Source: Planctomycetaceae bacterium
GTDB taxonomy: Bacteria; Planctomycetota; Planctomycetia; Pirellulales; Pirellulaceae
Length of the DNA: 64,000 nt
NCBI GenBank assembly: GCA_002724245.1
Contig: PBOG01000004.1
Span: 35,296-99,295 of the forward strand
Reading direction: 5' to 3'
How positions within the stretch are numbered: the first letter of the stretch is position 1; every line of letters starts with the position of its first letter. The position numbers were made by a program, and so were the translations under genes. Under the pieces are notes generated by a model. That model ran no database searches. It saw only the letters and a program-made list of their open reading frames with translations, and was not told the DNA's origin. Shown here one piece after another: positions 28,270-36,233 of the stretch.

Positions 28270-28470
28270 GTGACCGGTGGTCGCACATCATAACGCGCTC
28301 GGCGGTAGTGCGCAGCATGTCTCGGTTGCAGCGCTGCAACCGGGGAGTGTTGCCGCCAGCTGGCAATCACAGCTTTCATCCCAACGCACGGGAGATCACG
28401 TACCGAACCAGAGGGGGCCGGGGTACCAGTAGCCCACTCCCCTGGCAGTGGAATCGCAGCCGCTCAGGGC

Positions 28471-29418
28471 TTAGCCACCGGTCTGACTGAGTCTGTCCAG
28501 GACCGAGGTGAGCGTTTTTCGTAGGACCGTGGCACCCTGCCGCAATCCTTGCAATTCCTTGGGCCAGAGTTCGACCTCCAGGCGATCCACCACCCCTTCA
28601 CGACCGACAATCGTGGGAACGGAAAACGCCACATCGCGAATCCCATAGCAACCCGCTTGTACCGTCGACACCGGCAAGATTCGCCGTTGGTCCAGCGCGA
28701 CTGAATGGACGACGTCGCGAATCGCAACACCAACAGCAAATCCGGCGCCGCCTTTTTTTCCAATCACTTCGGCACCCGACCCTTTGGTGCGGTCGAAGAT
28801 CTGTGTTGCCGATTGTGCATTCCAGGCAGGGTATTTCTCCAGCGACAAGCCGGCTGCCGTGGCACTCGACCAGATCGGCACCATACTATCCCCATGCTCT
28901 CCGAGAATCAGTGCAGCCACTTGGGTGGGAGCCATTTCCAGTTCGCGTGCGATCAGACTACGAAAACGAATCGTATCCAGCTGCGTGCCCAATCCAATCA
29001 CTTGCTGCGGAGGCAGCGACAATCGCTCGGCAGCAATATACGTAAGAATGTCCACGGGATTCGAGACGACCAGCACCAGTGCGTCCGCTTTGGGACCAGC
29101 GCTGGAAATACCATCCAGAATGGAGACAAACAAATCGGTGTTGCGCTGGATTAAATCCAATCGGCTCTCATCCGGTTTGCGACGGGATCCCGCGGTCACA
29201 CAAATCACGTCACTATCTGGAATGTGCTCATAACTTCCGGATGAAATGACCTGGTCAGCGGTACTGGGTCCGCCGTGCAACAAATCAAGTGCCTGCCCTT
29301 CGGCCAGCTCCTGATTCACATCGACCAGAGCAATCTCTCGAACGACTTGCCCCATTTGCAATGCAAACGCTGCGCTCGACCCTACCAGACCACCGCCACC
29401 GATAATGCTAATTTTCAT
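28471..29418 (-). CDS. L-lactate/malate dehydrogenase family, last gene of the BMC operon
   Basis: The 315-residue NAD enzyme shows the Rossmann loop GGGGLVGSS, NPVD, and the catalytic His in LGEHGDSMVPIW. The residue that sets LDH versus MDH specificity (Gln in LDH, Arg in MDH) is Arg80 in AGSRRKPDESR, so the enzyme should not be assumed to use pyruvate. PVM microcompartment loci usually carry this gene as a lactate dehydrogenase. In context it may reoxidise NADH made by the aldehyde dehydrogenase, for example by reducing lactaldehyde or a keto acid. The track adds 30 residues; the ATG at 29418 starts MKISIIGGG. The C-terminal helix is amphipathic, but an encapsulation role is uncertain. Confidence 0.85.
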   Translation of the reverse strand: MKISIIGGGGLVGSSAAFALQMGQVVREIALVDVNQELAEGQALDLLHGGPSTADQVISSGSYEHIPDSDVICVTAGSRRKPDESRLDLIQRNTDLFVSILDGISSAGPKADALVLVVSNPVDILTYIAAERLSLPPQQVIGLGTQLDTIRFRSLIARELEMAPTQVAALILGEHGDSMVPIWSSATAAGLSLEKYPAWNAQSATQIFDRTKGSGAEVIGKKGGAGFAVGVAIRDVVHSVALDQRRILPVSTVQAGCYGIRDVAFSVPTIVGREGVVDRLEVELWPKELQGLRQGATVLRKTLTSVLDRLSQTGG

Positions 29419-29518
29419 GATTTGTTCATCTTCTGTTGTGTGGATCCATTTCGATCTCAGCCGACAAGCACGAGTACGGGAAGCGATCAAGCGACCCTCA
29501 ACTCGCACTTCCTGCCAA

Positions 29519-30385
29519 TCATCGATTCTGCAACTCAGCCATCACCCGGTCGGTGATTTCCCGAATCAACACGTCTTGATCGGCGACTTTCTCGCCAGTC
29601 GGCTGCGCTGTAGCTGCCCCCGGCCCCATCGGAGGCGGCGCATCAAACACCCGACGTTCGACGCCGCTGGATTTCCAGCTGTCCCTAAAAATATCGTTGC
29701 CGCAAATATCACAGTCCTCGTACTCCTTGGTATTTCGTGGATCTCCGAAACCCCAAGTCTTCTTCAATTCCAGCAATTCACGCTCTTTCTCTTCGGTAAA
29801 GAAATTGACGCGGCCTAGCTGTTTTGCCAGCAGCAAAATTCGGCAGTACGCGTCCAGGATCTCGGTCCACCAATAGGCACGCTCAACCGTTTCCCCGTAA
29901 CTGACGGTACCATGATTCGCAAGGATAATGACGTTGGAACGTTCGACGAACGGGATAATGGTGTCGGCGAACTCTTGTCCACCTGGCGTTTCATAGCGTG
30001 TGATGGGGACATCCCCCAGAAAGACCTCCACTTCAGGCAGGATGCACTGGGGAATCGGTTCGCGGGCAATTGCAAATGCGGTCGCATGCGGCGGGTGGCA
30101 ATGCACCACACTCTTCAGCTCCGGACGCTGCTTGTAGATCTCCAGGTGTAACAGCGCCTCGCTGGAACGCTTCTTTCGGCCCGCTGTCTGATTGCCCTGC
30201 ATATCGATTGTGGCGATGTCATCGGGCTTCAAGAAACCTTTCGAGTGCATTGTGGGAGTACAAAGTACTTCGTGGTCACTGATGCGCACGGAGATGTTGC
30301 CGTCATTGGCTGCGGCAAATCCCTTGTTGTAGATGCGACGTCCAATTTCACAGATATCTTGTTTGGTCTTATGTACATTCATCAT
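29519..30385 (-). CDS. Class II aldolase (fuculose/rhamnulose-1-phosphate type) with C-terminal encapsulation peptide
   Basis: This aldolase would split L-fuculose- or L-rhamnulose-1-phosphate to lactaldehyde and DHAP. It belongs to the Zn-dependent AraD/FucA family, with HCHPPHATAFA and the later NHGTVSYGETVERAYWW carrying the metal-binding His residues. A family-sized catalytic part ends in a Cys pair segment (CDICGN). After a Gly/Pro/Ala-rich linker the last 20 residues (DQDVLIREITDRVMAELQNR) form an amphipathic helix of the BMC-targeting type. The start is one of two adjacent ATGs at 30385/30382. It begins about 11 bases after the upstream BMC-P gene. Confidence 0.88.
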   Translation of the reverse strand: MMNVHKTKQDICEIGRRIYNKGFAAANDGNISVRISDHEVLCTPTMHSKGFLKPDDIATIDMQGNQTAGRKKRSSEALLHLEIYKQRPELKSVVHCHPPHATAFAIAREPIPQCILPEVEVFLGDVPITRYETPGGQEFADTIIPFVERSNVIILANHGTVSYGETVERAYWWTEILDAYCRILLLAKQLGRVNFFTEEKERELLELKKTWGFGDPRNTKEYEDCDICGNDIFRDSWKSSGVERRVFDAPPPMGPGAATAQPTGEKVADQDVLIREITDRVMAELQNR

Positions 30386-30395
30386 GAGTTGTCCG

Positions 30396-30701
30396 TCAGC
30401 CGTCCCTTTCAAGATCTGAGATAGAAATGTCGACTTGATCGAAAATTACCGCGTTATAGGCGTCAACTGGTTTGATTTGCGGCCGAAACGGTTGGGCCGC
30501 TTCCGGCCCTTCACTTAAGCCAATTCGATGGCCTAAATGGGCACCCAGTTCATCCCAAGCAACAAGTATTTCGGTTCCCTCTGGTTTCTCATTTACCATT
30601 TGCTGTAGCGTCAGCGGTTGCACTAATTTCAGCCGCGCACCTGAAAATGATGGGTGCCATCGATTCAATGTCACAGTGCCAATCACTTCTGCGATACGCA
30701 T
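30396..30701 (-). CDS. BMC-P pentameric shell vertex protein (EutN/CcmL family), copy 3
   Basis: The 101-residue protein forms pentamers that cap the vertices of the microcompartment shell. It shows the EutN/CcmL start MRIAEVIGTVTLN and RLKLVQPLT, then ILVAWDELGAHLGHRIGLSEG, the usual turn near the pore, and ends DAYNAVIFDQVDIS. The ATG at 30701 gives the family start; a GTG four codons upstream overlaps its own ribosome site. It is more divergent than the other two BMC-P proteins, lacking the VDGxGAG motif. PVM loci typically carry three BMC-P genes, as here. Confidence 0.88.
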   Translation of the reverse strand: MRIAEVIGTVTLNRWHPSFSGARLKLVQPLTLQQMVNEKPEGTEILVAWDELGAHLGHRIGLSEGPEAAQPFRPQIKPVDAYNAVIFDQVDISISDLERDG

Positions 30702-30717
30702 CCTGGAATGCACTCCC

Positions 30718-31005
30718 TTAACCCGGCGACCCCACCGTGCCCTGTCTGACTAACTCAACATTGCGATCACGCAGTTCATCCCGAACTGACGGCGTGACAA
30801 CCGCATCCGCCTTTACCACCAGTCTGCAAATGCCCTCAAGCCGACCCGACAACGTCGCCAAGGAAATGACTCGGGTATCGATTTCCAATTCAGATTCTCT
30901 GGCATCTTCCGCCGTCGTGACCCCTATACCCTGAGCTAACAACCGTCGCATGACTTCTGCGACGATCGTTTCGATCCAATCGGCATTACGGGCAGCAGAA
31001 CTCAT
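30718..31005 (-). CDS. Small BMC-associated protein of unknown function with N-terminal encapsulation-like helix
   Basis: This 95-residue protein starts inside the BMC-P stop codon (ATGA overlap), so it is translationally coupled. Residues 9-26 (DWIETIVAEVMRRLLAQG) form an amphipathic helix like BMC encapsulation peptides, followed by a short acidic linker. The rest (VISLATLSGRLEGICRLVVKADAVVTPSVRDELRDRNVEL) has a TPxxRDxLRxxxVEL block, also seen at the ends of some PduM/EutT-related BMC proteins. No enzyme motif is visible. It may organise the core or tether enzymes to the shell; that is inference. Confidence 0.8.
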   Translation of the reverse strand: MSSAARNADWIETIVAEVMRRLLAQGIGVTTAEDARESELEIDTRVISLATLSGRLEGICRLVVKADAVVTPSVRDELRDRNVELVRQGTVGSPG

Positions 31006-31259
31006 GCGTCTTGAATTCCCACAATGGTCCATCGAACTGGCGTTGCAATCTCTCCCAGCAGGGCCCGCGCTCCACGGCCGTCACTGGACAACATTACCGC
31101 TTGCCCACAGCCCGCCCCCACACCATCGATGGCCACCAGCGGCATACCGTCGGGCTGGCCGGCAACTCCCTGCGGTTGAACCACCAGCATTTTTTGACCT
31201 TCCAGTGAGGCGTGCTTGACCGTGCCGTGCGCCAAACCCACCACAGTTCCCAGTTGCAT
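31002..31259 (-). CDS. BMC-P pentameric shell vertex protein (EutN/CcmL family), copy 2
   Basis: The 85-residue vertex protein has the standard layout MQLGTVVGLAHGTVKHASLEGQKMLVVQP, then LVAIDGVGAGCGQAVMLSSDG (the VDxxGAGxGxxVxxxxG pore-side motif) and a closing PVRWTIVGIQD strand. CAGGAG lies seven bases before the ATG. It overlaps the downstream small unknown gene by four bases. It would occupy shell vertices together with the other two BMC-P products. Confidence 0.92.
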   Translation of the reverse strand: MQLGTVVGLAHGTVKHASLEGQKMLVVQPQGVAGQPDGMPLVAIDGVGAGCGQAVMLSSDGRGARALLGEIATPVRWTIVGIQDA

Positions 31260-31323
31260 CCACTCGCTCCTGTACTCGATTTACACTCCGCCTGCTTTGA
31301 ATTCTCCACCGGTCAACCAGAGA

Positions 31324-31362
31324 AATCCTGTTGCTCAATCCTGTTGCTCAATCCTGTTGCTC
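31324..31362. repeat. 13-bp tandem repeat, three exact copies, at the pduP-type gene end
   Basis: aatcctgttgctc is repeated three times without change. Read on the minus strand each unit contains TGA, and the copy at 31350-31362 supplies part of the aldehyde dehydrogenase stop codon. The repeats fill part of the gap to the next BMC-P gene. Exact identity suggests recent expansion. Confidence 0.9.
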
Positions 31363-32800
31363 AATGGTCCGCTTTTCCCAAGATCCACAAATCCTCAATC
31401 ATCGAACAACGGCGTTCACGAGTGAACGTCAGCGGCGTGGTTACTCCTTCTCCTGTCGGACCAGCGATTGAGAAAGACAAGTAGCCCTCCCCCCCCAATC
31501 CGAGGGCAGCCATGCAAGGCCCATTCTTGACGAACAAGGTGGTATCCATGACACGACCCATACGTGTCATATTGCGCACGTCATTGGAGTGAATAATGCT
31601 GGTGTGTCGGAATCCGTGCTCATAGTGTCGTGCCTTTTCAATCGCCTCGTCGACATCGCGGCAACGTACGAAAGGCACAAAAGGCATCATCTGCTCAACG
31701 GGGACGAACGGATTGGATTCGTCCGTCTCGCCAAACACCAGCTCGACATCGGATCCAATCGACCGACCCGCCGCGCGCGCCAGTACCTGAGCATCCTGCC
31801 CCAGAAACTCTCGGCTGGCGGCATCATGTTTGTGGTCACCCTCACCAACACTGACAATCGCCTGATCTGTCAATCGATCGATTTCTCCCGTTGTCAAACG
31901 TGTCGCGCCCGCCTTTTCCATGGCTGCGAGCATGCGATCACACACCGATTCCACTACGAATACTTCCTTTTCTGCAATGCAGAGCAGGTTGTTGTCATAG
32001 GCGGCGCCTTGGATGATACTCCGCGCGGCACGATCGAGGTCCGCTGTTTCATCGACCACGACCGGAGGATTTCCGGGGCCCGCGACGATCGCTCGTTTGC
32101 CACTATTCAATGCAGCGCGGGCAACTCCCGGACCACCCGTTACGCAAATCAAGGCAATTTGGCGGTGCGAAAAGAGCGCTGCTGCCGTATCCAGTGTCGG
32201 TTCGGCAATCACGCAAATCAGATTGTCGATACCCACGTCGCGGGCAATGGCTTGATTGAACCTCTCCACTCCAACAGCCGCTACCTTCTTGCCACTGGGG
32301 TGTGGATTTACAACCAGCGTATTGCCTGCGGCAATCATGCTGACCGCATTGCCCGTAATGGTCGGGAGCGAATGTGTCACCGGTGTGATAGCACCAATCA
32401 CACCAAACGGAGCGTGCTCAATAACCGCCAGACCACGATCACCGCTATAGACCTCACTCCGCATGAACTCCACACCAGGTGTCTGCTCACCCAGGGTTTT
32501 TAGCTTTTCGATCTTGTGTTCAAGTCGCCCAATTTTTGTCTCTTCCATTTCCATCGTGCCCAGTTCTACCGACTGCTCGATGGAAATCCGCCGAATGTGT
32601 TCAATGATCCTCTTGCGGTCCTCCAGACCGCGGTGGGAGAGCTGTTCAAACGCTTCGCTGGCGGCGGCAACCGCTTCATTGACATCCTCGAAGACCCCGT
32701 GGCGACCGGCATAACTGGTCCCCTGAATCGGTGGAATCTGGCCGACTTCGGCCAGGACTTGAGCCACGACATCACGAATCACGGTTTCACTAACTTGCAT
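31361..32800 (-). CDS. pduP: CoA-acylating aldehyde dehydrogenase (PduP type) with N-terminal encapsulation peptide
   Basis: The 479-residue enzyme converts lactaldehyde (or propionaldehyde) to the acyl-CoA with NAD reduction inside the microcompartment. The catalytic Cys is in YDNNLLCIAEKEVFVV, and the CoA/NAD segment GAITPVTHSLPTITGNAVSMIAAGN is of the EutE/PduP type. Residues 2-19 (QVSETVIRDVVAQVLAEV) form the amphipathic targeting helix, followed by a Gly/Pro linker. It lies between two BMC-P genes. In other PVM loci the homologue is assigned to lactaldehyde oxidation, which the adjacent aldolase supports. Confidence 0.93.
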   Translation of the reverse strand: MQVSETVIRDVVAQVLAEVGQIPPIQGTSYAGRHGVFEDVNEAVAAASEAFEQLSHRGLEDRKRIIEHIRRISIEQSVELGTMEMEETKIGRLEHKIEKLKTLGEQTPGVEFMRSEVYSGDRGLAVIEHAPFGVIGAITPVTHSLPTITGNAVSMIAAGNTLVVNPHPSGKKVAAVGVERFNQAIARDVGIDNLICVIAEPTLDTAAALFSHRQIALICVTGGPGVARAALNSGKRAIVAGPGNPPVVVDETADLDRAARSIIQGAAYDNNLLCIAEKEVFVVESVCDRMLAAMEKAGATRLTTGEIDRLTDQAIVSVGEGDHKHDAASREFLGQDAQVLARAAGRSIGSDVELVFGETDESNPFVPVEQMMPFVPFVRCRDVDEAIEKARHYEHGFRHTSIIHSNDVRNMTRMGRVMDTTLFVKNGPCMAALGLGGEGYLSFSIAGPTGEGVTTPLTFTRERRCSMIEDLWILGKADH

Positions 32801-32836
32801 GCGATTGGTCTACCTGTATTTTCTGGTCGATTGTCT

Positions 32837-32874
32837 GGTCGTACCTGTAATGTCGGGTCGTACCTGTAATGTTT
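32837..32874. repeat. 19-bp tandem duplication in the leader of the pduP-type gene
   Basis: ggtcgtacctgtaatgt occurs at 32837-32853 and again, exactly, at 32856-32872. The pair lies 37-75 bases before the pduP-type start, in the 157-base gap after a BMC-P gene. It could change the spacing or folding of the intercistronic mRNA, or be neutral slippage. Confidence 0.85.
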
Positions 32875-32957
32875 AGTGGTAATGGCCTATTCGAGACGGA
32901 CCGAAGAGCCAGGCGGTGGGAAACTTCAGTGGCGATTCGAGAACCACCTGTTCACCT

Positions 32958-33272
32958 CTACTCCTCTTCACGCGAGTAAACACTTTGCTGGTCGATATGC
33001 ACCTGGTCGACGATACCAACGACCACGGTGTCAATGGGCGCCTCCCGGGTCTCGGGCGTTAACCGAGCACTCGACCCTTGAGTCAGCAATACATAGTCTC
33101 CTTCACCGGCACCGAGCCCATCGACAGCCACAAGTGTGCGTCCGGTCGAAACCAGACTCCGGCGCTGGTCTGCTTCGAGCCGATACGGCTCAACGATCAG
33201 CAACTTGTGGCCCACCAAAGAGTCCGCCTTCTGCGTCGATACCAACGAACCAGTGACCTTGGCAACAAACAT
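32958..33272 (-). CDS. BMC-P pentameric shell vertex protein (EutN/CcmL family), copy 1
   Basis: The 104-residue vertex protein begins MFVAKVTGSLVSTQKADSLVGHKLLIVEP and carries LVAVDGLGAGEGDYVLLTQGSSAR, the diagnostic turn. It ends IDTVVVGIVDQVHIDQ plus a short charged tail. The track adds 29 residues; the ATG at 33272 has AAGGAG six bases upstream and gives the family length. It follows the acetate kinase gene in the operon. Confidence 0.93.
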   Translation of the reverse strand: MFVAKVTGSLVSTQKADSLVGHKLLIVEPYRLEADQRRSLVSTGRTLVAVDGLGAGEGDYVLLTQGSSARLTPETREAPIDTVVVGIVDQVHIDQQSVYSREEE

Positions 33273-33372
33273 GTCCGCTCCTTGGGCATTCAATACTAGC
33301 TCAGCCTTAGAGCCCACAACCTCTGTGTTTCGATAACTCCATATTCTTCCAGATCCCACTCGTGCGGAATCT

Positions 33373-34560
33373 CTAACCCTCGTTCAACAGCGCTTGCGCC
33401 TGGCGGGCAACAATCAGCTCTTCATTGGTTGGCACAACCCAAACTTGTGTCCTGCTGGAATCCGTGCTGATGCAACTTTCTGACTGCACAGCTGCGTTTG
33501 CGTCGACGTCCAGATCAATCCCCAATTCACCCAGATCGGCACAAACTGCCGCTCGGACGTGCGCGCTGTTTTCCCCGATACCACCGGTAAACGCGATCAG
33601 ATCCGCACCACCCAATTCAACAAGCAAACCACCCAAATAACGACGCACCTCACTGACAAACACGTCCAGCGCCAGCCGGGCATCAGCGTGCCCCTGGCCG
33701 GCCGCCTCTTCCAGATCTCGGACGTCTCCGCTGAGCCCGCTGAGACCCAACAGTCCCGAGCGACTTGCCAAATCGGCCAGTACATCTTCCAGGGACTTTC
33801 CCGTTGCCCGCATCATCAGTGGCAACACAAACGGATCAAAATCCCCTACACGGTTGTTGTGGGGAATTCCCGTTTGCGGACTCATACCCATCGTGGTGGC
33901 CACACTACGACCGCCGCGCATGGCACACAGGCTACTAGACCCACCCAGGTGACATGAAATCACGCGCGCTGTCTGGTCGTCCAACAGCTGACCACAGCGA
34001 AAACCGATGAACCGATGGCTGGCTCCGTGAAAGCCCCAGCGCTTAATGTGCCATCGATCTCCCCACTCTCGAGCGACCGCATAATACTTCAACCGATCAG
34101 GAATCGTCTGGTGGAAACCCGTCTCGAACGCCGCCACCAAGGGAATGCTCGGAAAACGCTCCGCGAGCCTTCTCATCGCATCGATGTAGGGTGGGTTATG
34201 TGCCGGAGCGACAGGACTCATTTCCTGCATCGCTTCCAAAACCGAATCCGTCACACGTTGCACACCACTCACGCCGCCACCATGAACCGCTTTGAATCCA
34301 ATCGCAGCAACTTCCGCGGCATCTGCCAGGCAACCTCGCTGGGGATCAGTTAACTGCTCCAGACATATCTGCACGGCGTCGGCATGATCGCGAACCTGGC
34401 CAGTTGTCTCGGTTCGCTGGTCACCGATTTCGACAAAACAGTCGCTTTGCGCAGAACCAATACGCTCGATTCCACCGCGCGCAAGCTGCTCCTCACTGGC
34501 CATATCCAGCAGTCGATACTTGAAACTGGTCGATCCCAGATTGGCCACTAAGATTTTCAC
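33373..34560 (-). CDS. ackA: Acetate/propionate kinase of the BMC operon
   Basis: The 395-residue kinase would make ATP from lactyl- or acetyl-phosphate and ADP, completing the PduP-PduL pathway. It shows [13 protein letters not shown] (an AckA start with a Thr-Ser-Phe variant), [51 protein letters not shown] and [13 protein letters not shown]. The usual DTSxxTPLEGLMMGTRSGD block reads [19 protein letters not shown], a marked variant. The GTG at 34560 has AAGGAG six bases upstream and replaces the longer track start. It has no visible targeting helix, so it may act outside the shell. Confidence 0.92.
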   Translation of the reverse strand: MKILVANLGSTSFKYRLLDMASEEQLARGGIERIGSAQSDCFVEIGDQRTETTGQVRDHADAVQICLEQLTDPQRGCLADAAEVAAIGFKAVHGGGVSGVQRVTDSVLEAMQEMSPVAPAHNPPYIDAMRRLAERFPSIPLVAAFETGFHQTIPDRLKYYAVAREWGDRWHIKRWGFHGASHRFIGFRCGQLLDDQTARVISCHLGGSSSLCAMRGGRSVATTMGMSPQTGIPHNNRVGDFDPFVLPLMMRATGKSLEDVLADLASRSGLLGLSGLSGDVRDLEEAAGQGHADARLALDVFVSEVRRYLGGLLVELGGADLIAFTGGIGENSAHVRAAVCADLGELGIDLDVDANAAVQSESCISTDSSRTQVWVVPTNEELIVARQAQALLNEG

Positions 34561-34623
34561 ACCCGACTCCTTCCCTTGACCCATTTCAACCCCGCGCGAC
34601 CCCACGCGCAGTGCATCCATTCC

Positions 34624-34893
34624 TCAACGCAGGTAATGGTCCATGAGGCCTTCTGCAGGGCGGGCAATGACATGACTGCTGACCAGTTCACCCACTTGAT
34701 TGGCCGCATTGGCACCTGCCTCGACAGCTGCCCGAACGCTACCCACATCACCTTGTACGACTGAGGTAACCAGGCCACCGCCAATATCGACGCGCTTGAC
34801 AATGTCCACATTCGCCGCCTTGGCCATTGCGTCGGACGCTTCAACCAAACTAATCAAGCCACGTGTCTCCACGAGTCCAATTGCATTCTGCAT
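34624..34893 (-). CDS. BMC-H hexameric shell protein, copy 2
   Basis: The 89-residue protein is a single Pfam00936-type domain, MQNAIGLVETRGLISLVEASDAMAKAANVDIVKRVDIGGGLVTSVVQGDVGSVRAAVEAG, ending with HVIARPAEGLMDHYLR. Six copies make a flat hexagonal tile with a central pore near the GGGLVTSVVQG loop. It is close to the second BMC-H in the operon, suggesting gene duplication. There is no BMC-T trimer gene in this locus, so facets must be built from these two hexamers. Confidence 0.95.
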   Translation of the reverse strand: MQNAIGLVETRGLISLVEASDAMAKAANVDIVKRVDIGGGLVTSVVQGDVGSVRAAVEAGANAANQVGELVSSHVIARPAEGLMDHYLR

Positions 34894-35054
34894 AACGTGG
34901 TTCTCTTTCTATCTAGTGTGTTTTCAAAAATTGTTACTGCTGGTTCTCGACCATTCACTCTGAATCAGCCGCCAGGACATTTATCTCAGGGATGCCTGTG
35001 GTAGCGTGGGTAACCGTCCCTCGATCCCCATGGGAAATCGGGGCACTACCACCG
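34894..35054. other. Gap between the two BMC-H genes
   Basis: This 161-base gap is the longest inside the BMC operon upstream of the aldolase. On the minus strand it can form GC-rich hairpins (for example around ATTTCCCATGGGGAT), but no T-tract follows, so it is not a clear terminator. Such a structure could adjust the relative output of the two shell proteins; the sequence alone does not prove it. Confidence 0.3.
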
Positions 35055-35360
35055 CTAACCGGACGCCTTCCCTCTGCCACGTGGTGCCGGCAAGACCGAA
35101 CCCAGGTCTTCGTGAGGTCGCGGGATGACCTGGACACTGACCACGTCACCAATACGTCCGGCCGCGTTCGCACCGGCATCTGTGGCTGCTTTTACCGCCG
35201 CCACATCACCCGTCACAAATGCCGTTACCAATCCACTGCCAACCTTGTCCCAACCCATAAATTGGACATTGGCGGCTTTCATCATGGCATCCGTTGCCTC
35301 CAGCAGGGCTACAAACCCCTTGGTTTCAATCATCCCTAGCGCTTCAAGTGCCTTCGCCAT
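35055..35360 (-). CDS. BMC-H hexameric shell protein, copy 1
   Basis: The 101-residue shell tile begins [63 protein letters not shown] and has a longer C-terminal tail ([21 protein letters not shown]) than the other BMC-H. The pore loop reads [10 protein letters not shown]. The track start at 35393 is replaced by the ATG at 35360, which has GGGGAG upstream. The basic, Pro-rich tail could contact cargo or neighbouring tiles. Confidence 0.95.
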   Translation of the reverse strand: MAKALEALGMIETKGFVALLEATDAMMKAANVQFMGWDKVGSGLVTAFVTGDVAAVKAATDAGANAAGRIGDVVSVQVIPRPHEDLGSVLPAPRGRGKASG

Positions 35361-35453
35361 TAAACAGATCTCCCCAATAGAGTTGTCCTGCAAACATCAA
35401 TTAAATCGTCATTTCCAAGTTCCAACCGCGCAGGGCTCGGCTGACTTGTCGTC

Positions 35454-36170
35454 TCACTTCCCATGCCCTGTACAGCTACATGGCTTCTTCTGTTTTTCCT
35501 GGTGTACGAGTTCAACCTTGGTGGCGCCGTCCAGATAGACCGCATTTCCCTCATCTGTATCGATGTGGACTTCCAACTTGCTGGTCGCATCTGCGCGCAC
35601 CAGCAGGTCTTCCAGCAGCGTGGTGCAAAAAGGTGATTCGATACGTAGATTGATCAGATCACCGTTCTGAACACCCAAACGCTCGGCTTCCGCAAAACAC
35701 ATGTGCACGTGCCGCGCTGCGCGAATAACGCCCCGTTCAAGTTCCACCACTCCCGCTGGGCCCACCAGCACACAACCGGGGGTCTCTGCGAGGTCGCCGC
35801 TATGCCGCACTGGTACCTGCAATCCCAACGAGATGGCATCGGTAAATGCCAATTCCACCTGGCTTTCAGGTCGGGTGGGCCCCAAGACACGCACCTTCTC
35901 GATCATGCGCCGCCGTGGCCCCACGACCATTACGGTCTCTTCAGCCGCATAGAAACCGTCCTGATACAGTTCCCGCATCGGCGTCAACCGGTGGCCCGCA
36001 CCAAACAGCGTTTCGACATGTTCGTCACTCAAATGGCAGTGCCGCGCTGAAATGCTGACTACCAACTCACCTGGACTGGCTGGATCGGCGGCTGATTCTG
36101 TCTGACCTGTGACAACCTGGCGAACGATTTGTTCAACAAGGGTCCGATCGATGGTGGTTAACTGTGTCAT
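35454..36170 (-). CDS. pduL: Phosphotransacylase PduL with N-terminal encapsulation peptide
   Basis: The 238-residue enzyme swaps CoA for phosphate on the acyl group made by PduP. The two Zn-binding halves are visible as [17 protein letters not shown] and [16 protein letters not shown], with a further [11 protein letters not shown]. The N-terminus ([15 protein letters not shown]) is the known type of amphipathic targeting helix, followed by a Ser/Ala/Pro linker. The C-terminus ends in an unusual CSCTGHGK that could bind metal. The start M at 36170 is favoured by the targeting helix; its ribosome site is weak. It follows deoR by 63 bases. Confidence 0.93.
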   Translation of the reverse strand: MTQLTTIDRTLVEQIVRQVVTGQTESAADPASPGELVVSISARHCHLSDEHVETLFGAGHRLTPMRELYQDGFYAAEETVMVVGPRRRMIEKVRVLGPTRPESQVELAFTDAISLGLQVPVRHSGDLAETPGCVLVGPAGVVELERGVIRAARHVHMCFAEAERLGVQNGDLINLRIESPFCTTLLEDLLVRADATSKLEVHIDTDEGNAVYLDGATKVELVHQEKQKKPCSCTGHGK

Positions 36171-36233
36171 AGATGGATGTTCTGTAGTAAATGGATCTAT
36201 GTCGCGCCCACAGGAGTCTGGACTGCGCACTGG

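Noticed and set aside
28270-28470. GC hairpin after the BMC dehydrogenase gene as a terminator
   Set aside because: Arms such as CCAGGGG and CCCCTCTGG can pair, but no T-tract follows, so it was not listed.
31589-32503. 304-codon ORF opposite the PduP-type gene
   Set aside because: It is an antisense shadow of a well-supported gene, without motifs.
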